This document shows, piece by piece, positions 26,701-35,000 of a DNA stretch of 64,000 bases. The notes below the pieces were generated by a model. It had not been told where the DNA came from. It searched no databases and saw only the letters and a program-made list of their open reading frames with translations. The stretch is from positions 1 to 64,000 of the forward strand of contig NZ_JABULX010000016.1 in assembly GCF_013328345.1 (NCBI RefSeq), in the 5' to 3' direction. Numbering within the stretch: the first letter of the stretch is position 1; each line of letters begins with the position of its first letter. The DNA is from Marinifaba aquimaris. GTDB taxonomy: Bacteria; Pseudomonadota; Gammaproteobacteria; Enterobacterales; Alteromonadaceae. Position numbers and translations under genes: made by a program.

Positions 26701-27142
26701 CAAATGCCTCTGGTGTGTACTGGGCGCAAAGTTTTGCTGTGTTATTGATTATATTGGGGCAGTTAGCATTTTTTACTTTGCGTTTACGGCACTGCGAAAC
26801 CGACCAGCTGACATTGCCAAAGTAATCTTGAGCGCTCGGTGTACTTTGACAGAAACTAACATCTGGCTTGGCGTGTTCAAAGCACACCGCTAAAAAGTGT
26901 TTAAGCTCCATCGTACAAGCGCCTTCTCGACAAGTTAGACTGTCTTCAATTGTCTTTTCAAAGCAAGCTTGTTGCGTATTTTCTTGGGCGTATTCCATGG
27001 CTGCATGGTTAGCTAAATCTAACTGTTGGTTGATTTGTTGACTGTTATCTTGCCACCAAAAATGCAATGACAAATAACTCATTACAACAAACACAACTGC
27101 CAATACAGGAATGATAAGTTTGGCACTAAAACGAATATTCAT
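26687..27142 (-). CDS. Cys-rich single-pass membrane protein, unknown
   Basis: I do not recognise a family. The 151-residue protein has one N-terminal membrane helix (LIIPVLAVVFVVMSYLSLHF) and a hydrophilic domain with eight cysteines, an even number that suits disulfides if it faces the periplasm. Cys occur in QQACFEKT, SLTCREGACT, AVCFEH, VSFCQST, SQCRKR, NANCPN and KLCAQ. The ATG at 27142 is chosen; a TTG at 27157 would overlap the preceding gene. It lies between a nucleotidyltransferase gene (nine bases upstream) and an overlapping TlpA-like thioredoxin gene, which suggests redox coupling. Confidence 0.7.
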   Translation of the reverse strand: MNIRFSAKLIIPVLAVVFVVMSYLSLHFWWQDNSQQINQQLDLANHAAMEYAQENTQQACFEKTIEDSLTCREGACTMELKHFLAVCFEHAKPDVSFCQSTPSAQDYFGNVSWSVSQCRKRKVKNANCPNIINNTAKLCAQYTPEAFDEQS

Positions 27143-27150
27143 AAATGAGG

Positions 27151-27933
27151 CTACCAAGGTAAATTAAATGTGGTTCTCTTTTGCTGCCATGCCAGTACCG
27201 TTTTTTGTTCTGGGTTGGAACAGGCTTGTTGCAATTGTACCTTATCTAATTGTTTCAGTAGAGCCGTTTGATAGTGATCAATTTCATAGGCCAACAAGCA
27301 TTCTAAACTTGTATGATTTAGCTCTTGCACAATAAATTCTGCAAGCTTTGCATCGAGCTGCTTTACTTGTTTGCCAGCTAGTGTTCTTAATATACGGACT
27401 AATGCGCCTTTAGGATTAGGATTGGTCAGTAAAACTGCCTGTAAATGACCTTGAGTTAAGTGATCAAAGTAGTGTTTTGGGGTATGCAATTTATTAGACG
27501 AAGGTTGATAAAGAGCTGCGTCCCAATTCATTATCGTGCTATCTAGTAATGACAGGTGGTTCTGATAAACGACTTTTTGTTGACGAAATGCCCAAGTATT
27601 TTCTATTGCCCATATATCTAACCACCATTTAGCGCAATACAATCGGTAGCCACCAAATTTATTACGTTCAGTTTTATATACTAAGCTGAGTTTATCCAAC
27701 AACTTATCTAATTTGTTGATGCGGCAATCAACAACAAAGTCTAAATCCGAATAAAAATTCCTCATCCCTTCTAGAGCAATATCTCTGATTGCACCACCAA
27801 AAAGATAAGTCGGGCCGAGTGCTTCTAACTGATCCACGACTAACTGAACTTGTTGACGGCCGGTATTGTGTGATTGAAAAAAACGCTGAAGGCGTTTTTT
27901 CAAAACCGGGGCTGAGTGTGCAACGTTAGCCAT
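27151..27933 (-). CDS. CCA-adding/poly(A) polymerase-type nucleotidyltransferase, short form
   Basis: A 260-residue protein with the nucleotidyltransferase head of the CCA/poly(A) polymerase family: YLFGGAIRDIALEG (GG at 46-47, R50-D51) and YSDLDFVV with the metal-binding D63 and D65. The C-terminal half is helical (residues about 130-260) but is much shorter than in CCA-adding enzymes (E. coli about 412) and lacks an HD domain, so tRNA maturation is not a safe assignment. It overlaps the dGTPase-like gene by eight bases and is followed by the Cys-rich gene. Possible roles are RNA tailing or nucleotide modification; substrate unknown. Confidence 0.75.
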   Translation of the reverse strand: MANVAHSAPVLKKRLQRFFQSHNTGRQQVQLVVDQLEALGPTYLFGGAIRDIALEGMRNFYSDLDFVVDCRINKLDKLLDKLSLVYKTERNKFGGYRLYCAKWWLDIWAIENTWAFRQQKVVYQNHLSLLDSTIMNWDAALYQPSSNKLHTPKHYFDHLTQGHLQAVLLTNPNPKGALVRILRTLAGKQVKQLDAKLAEFIVQELNHTSLECLLAYEIDHYQTALLKQLDKVQLQQACSNPEQKTVLAWQQKRTTFNLPW

Positions 27934-29326
27934 TTAAAGCACTTAGCTCATCGTGTACTTGAATCAGATAACTATCTGTCATTCCCGATACCGCATCTAC
28001 GAGTAATTGCGCTTTTCGATAATCTGATGGTAAATCATTGGAGGCTTGTTCAAATGCACGGCGGTAGTTTTCAGAGATACGCTGATAGGCATATTTACTA
28101 AATAAATCCGCATTGCGAGTATTTTCAGAATTACTATTTTGCTCTATTCCTTGCCATAGCATATCCATCATATTGGAAATGTAATTATTACCCTTTAACT
28201 CTAACTCTAATACAGACTTGTGATTGTAGCCGTGTGCTTTATCAAATGCTTTCATTGCACTGCAAAAAGCATGGGCTTTTGATGCGCTGATTAAGTCATA
28301 AGATTCGTTTGCTTGACCCGATAAAATAAAGTCTTTTTGCTCGACGAATGAAGAAACGACGGCATCAACCATGGCGCTAATTGCATATACCCTAAACATC
28401 TGCATCGAAACATCATTTAGCTCTTTTGGACTCAGTGATGCTTGTTTGAATTCGGTGTTTTTATTTTTGGCATTACCAATGACTTTATTGGTTACCTCAT
28501 CGTCTTGGCTATGAGTTTCGAGATGGTCGATAATATCGGAAAATGATGCAAAGCCTTTTTTGACGATATCTTCGGCATCTAGCACTGAATAGGCAATGTC
28601 ATCACACGCTTCCATAATATAAGTAAAAGGATGCCTGATACCTAAACTTAGCCCTGTTTCTTGCCATACATCCTCGACGATATCTTGTTCAGATAAATAA
28701 AACCCGTGTTTTTTCCATTTGGTATTAGCGAGATCTTGAGTAGATGCTGGGTATTTGAGCATAGATGCCAAAGTGGCATAAGTGAGGTTTAAACCATAGC
28801 TGTCGTTTAATATTTGTAATTTAGTGACCAACCGGAACGTTTGTGCATTGCCATCAAAACGCGTGAAGTCAGCGGCTAAATTTGGGCATTGGTTAAACAA
28901 TCCATCGCGTTGCTTGCGTTTAAACCAGGCTTGAATCGCTGTTTCGCCCTGATGACCAAAAGGAGGGTTACCTAAATCATGAACTAAACCAATTGCTGAT
29001 AATAAAGCGGGAACACAACGGACAATTTCAATTTGCTCAGGATGTGGGAACAGTTCATTGCCATAATCAAACGCCAAGCGTATGCCTATGCTTCTAGCAA
29101 GACTGGATACTTCGTGAGAATGCGTTAATCGGTTGCGGACACTGTCATTTCGTTCAAGTGGAAAAACTTGTGTTTTATCTGCCATCCGGCGAGTTGGGGT
29201 GGCAAATAAAATCCGGTCGTAATCTCGCTCCAGTTCAATTCGCCCATTTGCCGAAGCAACTGTACTACCCGAGCCGTGTTTATCTTTTCTTCGCTGCCCA
29301 CTGAGTAAATCATTCCAATCTAACAT
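27926..29326 (-). CDS. dgt: dGTPase-family HD-domain triphosphohydrolase
   Basis: Hydrolyses dNTPs (dGTP in E. coli) to deoxynucleoside and triphosphate. The 466-residue protein carries KTQVFPLERNDSVRNRLTHS (H69 first metal ligand), LVHDLGNPPFGHQGE (H116, D117, then H125) and a helical remainder with YIMEACDDIAYSV, all family signatures. GGAG precedes the ATG at 29326. It heads a minus-strand run with the nucleotidyltransferase, Cys-rich and TlpA-like genes. The family is sure; the preferred dNTP and the allosteric behaviour are not, so the symbol is by homology. Confidence 0.88.
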   Translation of the reverse strand: MLDWNDLLSGQRRKDKHGSGSTVASANGRIELERDYDRILFATPTRRMADKTQVFPLERNDSVRNRLTHSHEVSSLARSIGIRLAFDYGNELFPHPEQIEIVRCVPALLSAIGLVHDLGNPPFGHQGETAIQAWFKRKQRDGLFNQCPNLAADFTRFDGNAQTFRLVTKLQILNDSYGLNLTYATLASMLKYPASTQDLANTKWKKHGFYLSEQDIVEDVWQETGLSLGIRHPFTYIMEACDDIAYSVLDAEDIVKKGFASFSDIIDHLETHSQDDEVTNKVIGNAKNKNTEFKQASLSPKELNDVSMQMFRVYAISAMVDAVVSSFVEQKDFILSGQANESYDLISASKAHAFCSAMKAFDKAHGYNHKSVLELELKGNNYISNMMDMLWQGIEQNSNSENTRNADLFSKYAYQRISENYRRAFEQASNDLPSDYRKAQLLVDAVSGMTDSYLIQVHDELSALNG

Positions 29327-29522
29327 AACCGCTCCAAATCCCTATTGATGATATTAATGGTAAACCTTGAAGGTAAAGCGGGCAATGGCATTTTTTTCTA
29401 TATCACTTTCGCTCTGCTAAAACCTCGTTATACTGATAAGAGCCTGTTTTATTTAGATTATCTTTTTCAAAATTGGCCAGACAAGTGGGACCTGATAAAT
29501 ATATGTCGACTAGGGGTTATAA

Positions 29523-30074
29523 ATGACAGACATAAAACATTCTGAAGAACTTGAAAACTGGTGTTATCGAGCGGAGACAACGCGTTTACTTGGCTTATCC
29601 ATTGCCCAGATTCACATGAGCCTGACCGAAGGTGACAATTCAATTAACACCTTAACTAATTCTTTCCAAGAGCTCGCAACGATTTGTTCGAAAGTTGAAG
29701 GTTTGACCCACAGTGCAGAGTCACAAAGTGAAGACGCTTTAGCGCTTGTTTCTAAAGAAGCAGAAAGCATGAGTTCGCATGTTGATGCGGCAATTGTTGC
29801 TTTTCAATTTTACGATAGGCTGTGTCAAAGGTTGGAGCATGTTGCGGCAAGTTTAGAAGGGCTATCTGATTTACTGCAAGAAACTGAGAATGAGAATCCA
29901 GCAGACTGGCGTCGTTTAAGAGAGCATATTCGCGCTCATTACACAATGAAAGAAGAGCATTTAATGTATGAAACCATCATGCAAGGTGCAACGGCAAAAG
30001 AGGCGTTAGAAATATTCAGAGCCCGACTCGCTGAAAAACCAGAAGAGGATGACGGTGATATCGAGTTATTCTAA
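29523..30074 (+). CDS. Conserved helical protein of unknown function (chemotaxis-like helices)
   Basis: I cannot name this 183-residue protein. It is acidic and looks all-helical, with SIAQIHMSL, a long amphipathic stretch and the motif IVAFQFYDRLCQRLEHV (about 96-112), which is reminiscent of the DFQD motif region of CheZ-like and MCP-associated proteins; that likeness is only a pattern impression. It ends EEDDGDIELF, a charged tail with a C-terminal hydrophobic residue pair, also seen as docking tails in signalling proteins. No signal peptide. TAGGGG precedes the ATG. It is monocistronic between dgt (divergent) and a strong bidirectional terminator. Confidence 0.65.
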   Translation: MTDIKHSEELENWCYRAETTRLLGLSIAQIHMSLTEGDNSINTLTNSFQELATICSKVEGLTHSAESQSEDALALVSKEAESMSSHVDAAIVAFQFYDRLCQRLEHVAASLEGLSDLLQETENENPADWRRLREHIRAHYTMKEEHLMYETIMQGATAKEALEIFRARLAEKPEEDDGDIELF

Positions 30075-30084
30075 ACAGGAAAAG

Positions 30085-30130
30085 CAGACATAAAAAAAGC
30101 GTTCAAACATGAACGCTTTTTTTATGTCTG
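30085..30130. terminator. Bidirectional terminator with 21-bp perfect arms
   Basis: CAGACATAAAAAAAGCGTTCA (30085-30105) is mirrored exactly at 30110-30130 around the loop AACA. The core AGCGTTC hairpin with A/T tracts on both sides serves the plus-strand helical protein and the minus-strand DUF4124 gene. The perfect extension beyond the A/T tracts is longer than a terminator needs. Confidence 0.9.
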
Positions 30131-30137
30131 TTTGGTA

Positions 30138-30629
30138 TTAGCTGACTTGTCTGACTACACAAGTTCCGCGTTTTAGATAACGCACACCTTGGTTTGAGCT
30201 TGTTAACGTCATTGCACTTGATGAGTATTGCTCAATGAACCAACTACCTATAGCCGCGTTGCTAACTTGGATAAAGTCACTTGCAATTGTGTATTGACCT
30301 GTTTGCTTATCTTTTACATGCGGTGTGCTGTAACTCACTGTACCTTGAGAGAAAAGCCAGTCTTTAGGGTCGCCCATTGAACGAGAGCCACCTCTTTGAT
30401 CTGCTTTAGCGTACTGACACCAGTTACCGGCAATTTTGTAAACCGTTCCAGATTTCTTCGTCGTTTTAACTTCGATTTCTTGACCACTAGAACCTGCGTT
30501 CTGATAGCTACATGGCGTATCCCTGTACTCAGTCTTTCCATTGACCTTACATTGGTAAACTGCAGCATGAGCATTGGATAGGCAAGTAAGTGAGCTTGCT
30601 AGTAAAGCAAATTTAGCAACTGACTTCAT
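30138..30629 (-). CDS. Secreted DUF4124-type protein
   Basis: A 163-residue exported protein: signal peptide with cleavage after SNAHA (about 22), then the DUF4124 motif AVYQCKVNGKTEYRDTPC (two Cys, conserved Tyr-Arg-Asp) and a novel beta-rich C-terminal part with two more Cys (NWCQY, GTCVV). DUF4124 domains are common on periplasmic proteins of unknown function. It is a single gene ending in the shared terminator at 30085, with about 180 bp of AT-rich DNA upstream before the histidine kinase end. No partner is evident. Confidence 0.78.
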   Translation of the reverse strand: MKSVAKFALLASSLTCLSNAHAAVYQCKVNGKTEYRDTPCSYQNAGSSGQEIEVKTTKKSGTVYKIAGNWCQYAKADQRGGSRSMGDPKDWLFSQGTVSYSTPHVKDKQTGQYTIASDFIQVSNAAIGSWFIEQYSSSAMTLTSSNQGVRYLKRGTCVVRQVS

Positions 30630-30811
30630 ATAACTACTCTTTGGTTGATCTGAAAAACGTGTCTAAAAATTAGAGCTGAGAATTAACTATATCATTTCAA
30701 ATGAGCTTGTCTAATCATATCTTTACGTTTGTTAAATAAATTGATTTCATTAGATATAAAAAGAATAGATAGCCGATTTTATATGTCTTTTCGATGCAAT
30801 AACATGTATTT

Positions 30812-32104
30812 TCAGGTGATATGTAACGGTAGTGTAATAGAGATAGATAGGCCTGTATCGCTTGAATTTACTACGTTTTGTACATTTAATTTGCCATGTA
30901 TACGGTCGATGGCTTTTGCTGCAATCGCAAGACCTAAACCGAAACCTTTGGCGTTAGTCTCTCCACGAGCAAAAGGTTTGAAGATGGTTTTCAACTTCTC
31001 TTCATCAATGCCGGGGCCGTGATCTCTGATGGTGATAGTGACACTTTGCTCATCAGAATCGATACTCAGATCGAGTTTTTCATCGGTGTGTTTTAATGCG
31101 TTGGCAATAAAATTGTTGATGGCTTTTTGTAATAGGCTTTTATCTGTTGTGATCTCGACATTTTGGCCAGATAAATTAATAACTCTATCGGCGTGTGTGA
31201 CTTGGGCATTATTAACTTGCTCTGTTAAAAAGGCCTTAACCGAAAAGCATTCTGTATTGCCACTATCTGGAGTGTGTTCAATTCTGGCAAGCGTTAAAAT
31301 CTCATCAATCATTTTGGTCAATGATTCGATATCTTTATCAATCTGATTATAACTTTTTTGTGGCAAGTCTGCGCTTTCTGCAAATTGTGCCGCTAGGGCA
31401 TTAGCAACCTGCATACGCGCAATAGGTGCTCTTAGCTCGTGACTGACGTCATAGAGTAGATTTTGTTTGTCATTAATTAGCTGGTTAATGCGGGTCGACA
31501 TTTGTTGAATACTAATTGCAAGATGACCAATTTCATCTTTTCTTGCTAACAATTTTTGATTCATTTCAACTTCTTGCTCACCGGTAGCAAGGTTTTTGAC
31601 ATGTCTCCTCAGTTGTTTGATCGGTTTTATGATGGTTTTACTTAAAGCTGCACTGAACAAACTGATAATGAGCAATGCAAAAAAACCGCGAATAGGGGAG
31701 AAATAAGCTTTGAGTGCTACCCATATTTCGGTTTTATGGGGCAAGCTCAAGTAATTAATTTTGTATTCTTGATCGTTTTTACTGGTAAACGTGAAGCTTT
31801 GTATTTTGTGACGCTCTTGTTCTGGGATATTACCGTAAACCTTTACATTTTTTGTTAGGTTGTACATCTCAGAAAAATGAGCCACAGCATTGTTTTGCTC
31901 TTTATTGCTCATTATGGGCATGCCTTGCTCATAAAGGCCAACGAGAGGAGAAATGCTGCGTTCCATACGTTGCTCTTGCAGTAGTTGCTGGCGGCTGCTT
32001 TCTATATCTAGAATGATTAAAACAGCTGCACTTGTGATGATTGTGGCATTGGTTAGCCACAAAACAAAAAAGATACGCCAAAACAATGAGTCGAATACTT
32101 TCAT
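30812..32104 (-). CDS. CpxA-like sensor histidine kinase
   Basis: An inner-membrane sensor kinase of 430 residues. TM1 is at about 9-30, a small periplasmic sensor follows to about 138, TM2 at about 138-158, a HAMP linker, the DHp with H222 in YDVSHELRAPIARMQ, and the ATPase domain with N box NNFIANALKH, G1 DHGPGID and G2 GFGLGLAI. It overlaps the regulator stop by one base (TAATG), so they are coupled. The CpxP-like gene at the head of the set suggests an envelope-stress (Cpx-type) system; the sensor sequence itself does not prove this. Confidence 0.85.
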   Translation of the reverse strand: MKVFDSLFWRIFFVLWLTNATIITSAAVLIILDIESSRQQLLQEQRMERSISPLVGLYEQGMPIMSNKEQNNAVAHFSEMYNLTKNVKVYGNIPEQERHKIQSFTFTSKNDQEYKINYLSLPHKTEIWVALKAYFSPIRGFFALLIISLFSAALSKTIIKPIKQLRRHVKNLATGEQEVEMNQKLLARKDEIGHLAISIQQMSTRINQLINDKQNLLYDVSHELRAPIARMQVANALAAQFAESADLPQKSYNQIDKDIESLTKMIDEILTLARIEHTPDSGNTECFSVKAFLTEQVNNAQVTHADRVINLSGQNVEITTDKSLLQKAINNFIANALKHTDEKLDLSIDSDEQSVTITIRDHGPGIDEEKLKTIFKPFARGETNAKGFGLGLAIAAKAIDRIHGKLNVQNVVNSSDTGLSISITLPLHIT

Positions 32105-32802
32105 TATTTTATAAACTGATAGCCTTTACCACGAACTGTCTTAATGACGTCGTTTTCTAAACCGGCGGCTTTCAATTTCTGTCTCACTCGACTGACATGA
32201 ACGTCAATACTTCGATCATAAGCGGTTAACTTGCGGTGTAAAACGCGTTCAGTTAAATCAGCTTTGCTGACTAAGTTGCCGGCGTTATTTACAAGTTCGG
32301 CTAAAACTGAAAACTCGATACCGGTTAAATCGACGGTTTGATCTTGGTAGCTACATGTCAGCATCCCCATGTCTAGGTTGACACCTTGGTGATCAATTTG
32401 TTGGCCACCTTGTGATTGTGTTGGAGCAGCTTGATAACGACGGACAATCGCTTGAATACGTGCAAGTAATTCACGTGGGTTACAAGGTTTTGCCATGTAG
32501 TCGTCTGCGCCGAGTTCTAAGCCAAGAATGCGATCTATCTCGTCCCCTCGACCCGTTAACATAATCACTGGGGTATCGACATGATTGCGAATTGCAGGCA
32601 GTAGTTGTAAACCAGTTAAACCTGGCATCATGATATCCAAAACCATGATATCGGGAGATTCATCTTTGTTTAGAGCGGCGAGTAACGGCTCACCATTATC
32701 AAAGCATCGCACTGAAAAGTTATTTTGTTCTAAGTATTCAGACAATAACTCAGTTAATGTCGTGTCATCGTCAATTAACCAAACTTGATTTGATGCAGCC
32801 AT
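32104..32802 (-). CDS. CpxR-like OmpR-family response regulator
   Basis: A 232-residue transcription factor. The receiver has acidic residues DDD at 11-13, phospho-acceptor D56 (VLDIMMPG), T84-region MLTGR and K105-region AKPCNPRELLARI; the C-terminal winged helix shows LTGIEFSVLAELVNNAGN and YDRSIDVHVSRVRQKL, then RGKGYQFIK. It is placed between the CpxP-like and CpxA-like genes, nine bases after the first. DNA targets were not found: I saw no clear GTAAA-N5-GTAAA pair in the short gaps near it. Confidence 0.88.
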   Translation of the reverse strand: MAASNQVWLIDDDTTLTELLSEYLEQNNFSVRCFDNGEPLLAALNKDESPDIMVLDIMMPGLTGLQLLPAIRNHVDTPVIMLTGRGDEIDRILGLELGADDYMAKPCNPRELLARIQAIVRRYQAAPTQSQGGQQIDHQGVNLDMGMLTCSYQDQTVDLTGIEFSVLAELVNNAGNLVSKADLTERVLHRKLTAYDRSIDVHVSRVRQKLKAAGLENDVIKTVRGKGYQFIK

Positions 32803-32810
32803 AATGGTCC

Positions 32811-33245
32811 TTATTGCTTAAAGCTTTGGATTTTGTCTTGCCACTTCTTCATTTTATTGCGCTTTTTGTTGCGCAATTTATTGAGTTTATCTCTTTGCTC
32901 TGTGCTGAGTACTTGTTTTGATTCCGCATCAAGCATAATCCTTTGCTTAGTTAACTCTGAGGTTGAACTAGCAATCTTATCGGCGATTTGCTCGGTTTGT
33001 TGTAAATAGTTAGCACTGCCAGCGTTTAGCTGAGATAAGGCATCTTTGTCCTGCTTTATTTGTTTTCTTAAGTTATTAAATGTTGATTTATATGAATTTT
33101 TAATTTCTAAAATTTTAGAGTGTTGTTGTTCAGATAAATTCAGTTTATTTAAAACTTTTTCCGATAATTGCCAATCATTGGCTAAAAGCGCAGGAGATAA
33201 GAGCATTAAGCTCGTTAAAAAAAGAGATTGGGTAAGTTTATTCAT
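32811..33245 (-). CDS. CpxP/Spy-like periplasmic protein
   Basis: A 144-residue exported protein. The signal peptide (LTQSLFLTSLMLLSPALLA, cleaved near 22) is followed by helices with the LTxxQ-type repeats of the CpxP/Spy family, here LNLSEQQHSKILEI and LSTEQRDKLNKL, and a very basic tail (KKRNKMKKWQDKI). ATG 33245 is chosen with AAGGA eight bases upstream; an ATG at 33254 overlaps that site. Family role: chaperone-like dampening of the Cpx sensor. In E. coli cpxP diverges from cpxRA, while here it leads the same strand, only 27 bp after the preceding gene, so it may be read from that operon. Confidence 0.8.
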   Translation of the reverse strand: MNKLTQSLFLTSLMLLSPALLANDWQLSEKVLNKLNLSEQQHSKILEIKNSYKSTFNNLRKQIKQDKDALSQLNAGSANYLQQTEQIADKIASSTSELTKQRIMLDAESKQVLSTEQRDKLNKLRNKKRNKMKKWQDKIQSFKQ

Positions 33246-33272
33246 GTTAGTCATTCCTTTGCGCAACAGCTT

Positions 33273-34955
33273 CTACAGCAGATTTGCGGTAGGTTGTTGC
33301 TGGTCAATCTTATATTGAACTACCACAGTAGAACCACCGTTACTGTATTCAATATGATGGCAAATTTCGTTGATCAAGCTCACACCTCTGCCATGTTGAT
33401 TATTTAAGTTATCAAGGTTAGCCATGGCTTGGTAATCAAAGCCTTGACCACTATCTTGTACGGTAAACTGCAAAATGTGCTCGTGTGGTAAAAACTTGGC
33501 TTCAATGCGAATGAGCCCTTCGTTGAGGTTATCTAATGCTTCTTGTCGATTGCAGTAATATTGAAAGAAACCATCTTCAGTGTCGTTTTTCGTTGAAGAG
33601 TCAAGGTTGAGTAAGCCGTGATCGAGCGCATTGTTGTAGAGTTCAGCTAATAATAAAAATAGCGCAGATCTGTGTTGCTGGACGCCTTTAAAAGCACTGA
33701 CCATATCGAGTGTATGAGAGACAGGGTCGGTACTTTTTATTTCTTCTGGGCCAATTTCAACTTGAAATTGCCATGGTAGGTTAGCCAGCTCATCATCGTT
33801 AGATTGCTCAACTTCTGTAGCGGCTAAACAATGAATTTGGGCAATAGATACGTCGTCTTCTTGCTCAGCGGTACCGCTGAAGCGTTTCAGCGAGCGGATG
33901 ATATCTTCAATAGCCGCTGTCGGGTTTGCTTGATAACAAGCTTCAAGGCGCTCTTGTCCGAACATATCGCCAGATTCATTAGAAGCTTCAATCACACCAT
34001 CGGTATACAGGATGATGCTTTCCTCTGGCGTTACTTCCAAGTGATATGCATCGTTATCAAACTCGTTTGCTTCGAGTATACCCAGAGCCATGTGCTGCGA
34101 AGGGATTCGCTTTTTCAGCCCTGATTTACTCGAGAGCAACAAACTATCGGGCATACCACCGCTCCAAAGAGAAAGTGTTTTACCGGTTGATGATAATTCG
34201 ACAATACAGGCCGCACAGAACATGTCATCAGGTAATAGGTGAAGCAGCTGCAAGTTGATTTCTTGTGCAATATCACCAACAGATAAACCTTTAGCCGTCA
34301 TGGTAAAAAACGTTTGAGCTGTGGGCAATGCGCCAACCGCAGCAGCTAAACCATGGCCGGTAAAATCACCCAATAAGATATAGGCACCACCCATTGGGCT
34401 TCGGTTTGTCAGGAATAAATCACCATTGAACATACTGGCAGGCGATAGGTGGTGACGAACAATATGCTCTTCGTAGTTATTGCTCTTTAGTGCATTAGAG
34501 AAGATATGCTCAACAATTTGGTGTTCGCGTTCTGTTTGGTTTTGGTGATAAATCAGTGCTGCGTTTTGCTTCGAGATACGAGCAGATTGTTCGCGGCTGC
34601 GGCTGTGAGCTTTTATTTTGGCTGATAAAATAACTTTATCGAAAGGTTTTGCTAAGAAATCATCGCCGCCTACTTCTAGGCATTTAAGCATGGATTTTTG
34701 ATCATCCAGTGCCGTTATGAAAATGATTGGTAAGTGCTTATCACCAGCCATTTTTTTCAAAATGGGGGCTACAGTGTAACCGTCCATTTTGGGCATCACG
34801 ACATCGAGTAAGATAATATCTGGCTCGATTTCTTTGAACGATTCAATGGCTGCTTCACCATCTGCCGCTAATGATACTTTAAAACCTTCTGACTCCAACA
34901 TGAATTGGAGCATAGTGCGATTCAATTCCTGATCATCAACGACCAATATTTGCAT
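33273..34955 (-). CDS. HsbR/CrsR-like receiver-PP2C phosphatase-anti-sigma kinase
   Basis: A 560-residue partner-switching regulator. Domains in order: receiver (1-120; D7-D8, D51, T81, K101-type site in LAKPFDK), a helical linker (about 120-160), a SpoIIE-type PP2C phosphatase (about 170-375; FNGDLFLTN, LLGDFTGHGLAAAVGA, YTDGVIEA, EQEDDVSIA), and a HATPase anti-sigma-kinase-like domain (about 420-555; LLLAELYNNALDHG, VQDSGQGFD, HGRGVSLI). This is the layout of Pseudomonas HsbR and Shewanella CrsR, which set the phosphorylation of a STAS antagonist. The STAS gene lies 45 bp upstream. No cognate sensor kinase is adjacent. Confidence 0.88.
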   Translation of the reverse strand: MQILVVDDQELNRTMLQFMLESEGFKVSLAADGEAAIESFKEIEPDIILLDVVMPKMDGYTVAPILKKMAGDKHLPIIFITALDDQKSMLKCLEVGGDDFLAKPFDKVILSAKIKAHSRSREQSARISKQNAALIYHQNQTEREHQIVEHIFSNALKSNNYEEHIVRHHLSPASMFNGDLFLTNRSPMGGAYILLGDFTGHGLAAAVGALPTAQTFFTMTAKGLSVGDIAQEINLQLLHLLPDDMFCAACIVELSSTGKTLSLWSGGMPDSLLLSSKSGLKKRIPSQHMALGILEANEFDNDAYHLEVTPEESIILYTDGVIEASNESGDMFGQERLEACYQANPTAAIEDIIRSLKRFSGTAEQEDDVSIAQIHCLAATEVEQSNDDELANLPWQFQVEIGPEEIKSTDPVSHTLDMVSAFKGVQQHRSALFLLLAELYNNALDHGLLNLDSSTKNDTEDGFFQYYCNRQEALDNLNEGLIRIEAKFLPHEHILQFTVQDSGQGFDYQAMANLDNLNNQHGRGVSLINEICHHIEYSNGGSTVVVQYKIDQQQPTANLL

Positions 34956-35000
34956 TTAATCACCTAAAAAAAGAGGGGGAATACAGCTAATTATTGTTAT

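Noticed and set aside
29345-29545. 66-residue frame upstream of the helical protein
   Set aside because: It lies in the promoter region of the gene at 29523, overlaps its start, and the translated sequence shows no family pattern.
30729-31022. Plus-strand 97-residue frame at the end of the sensor kinase gene
   Set aside because: It is antisense to the ATPase domain of the kinase; the kinase motifs decide the strand.
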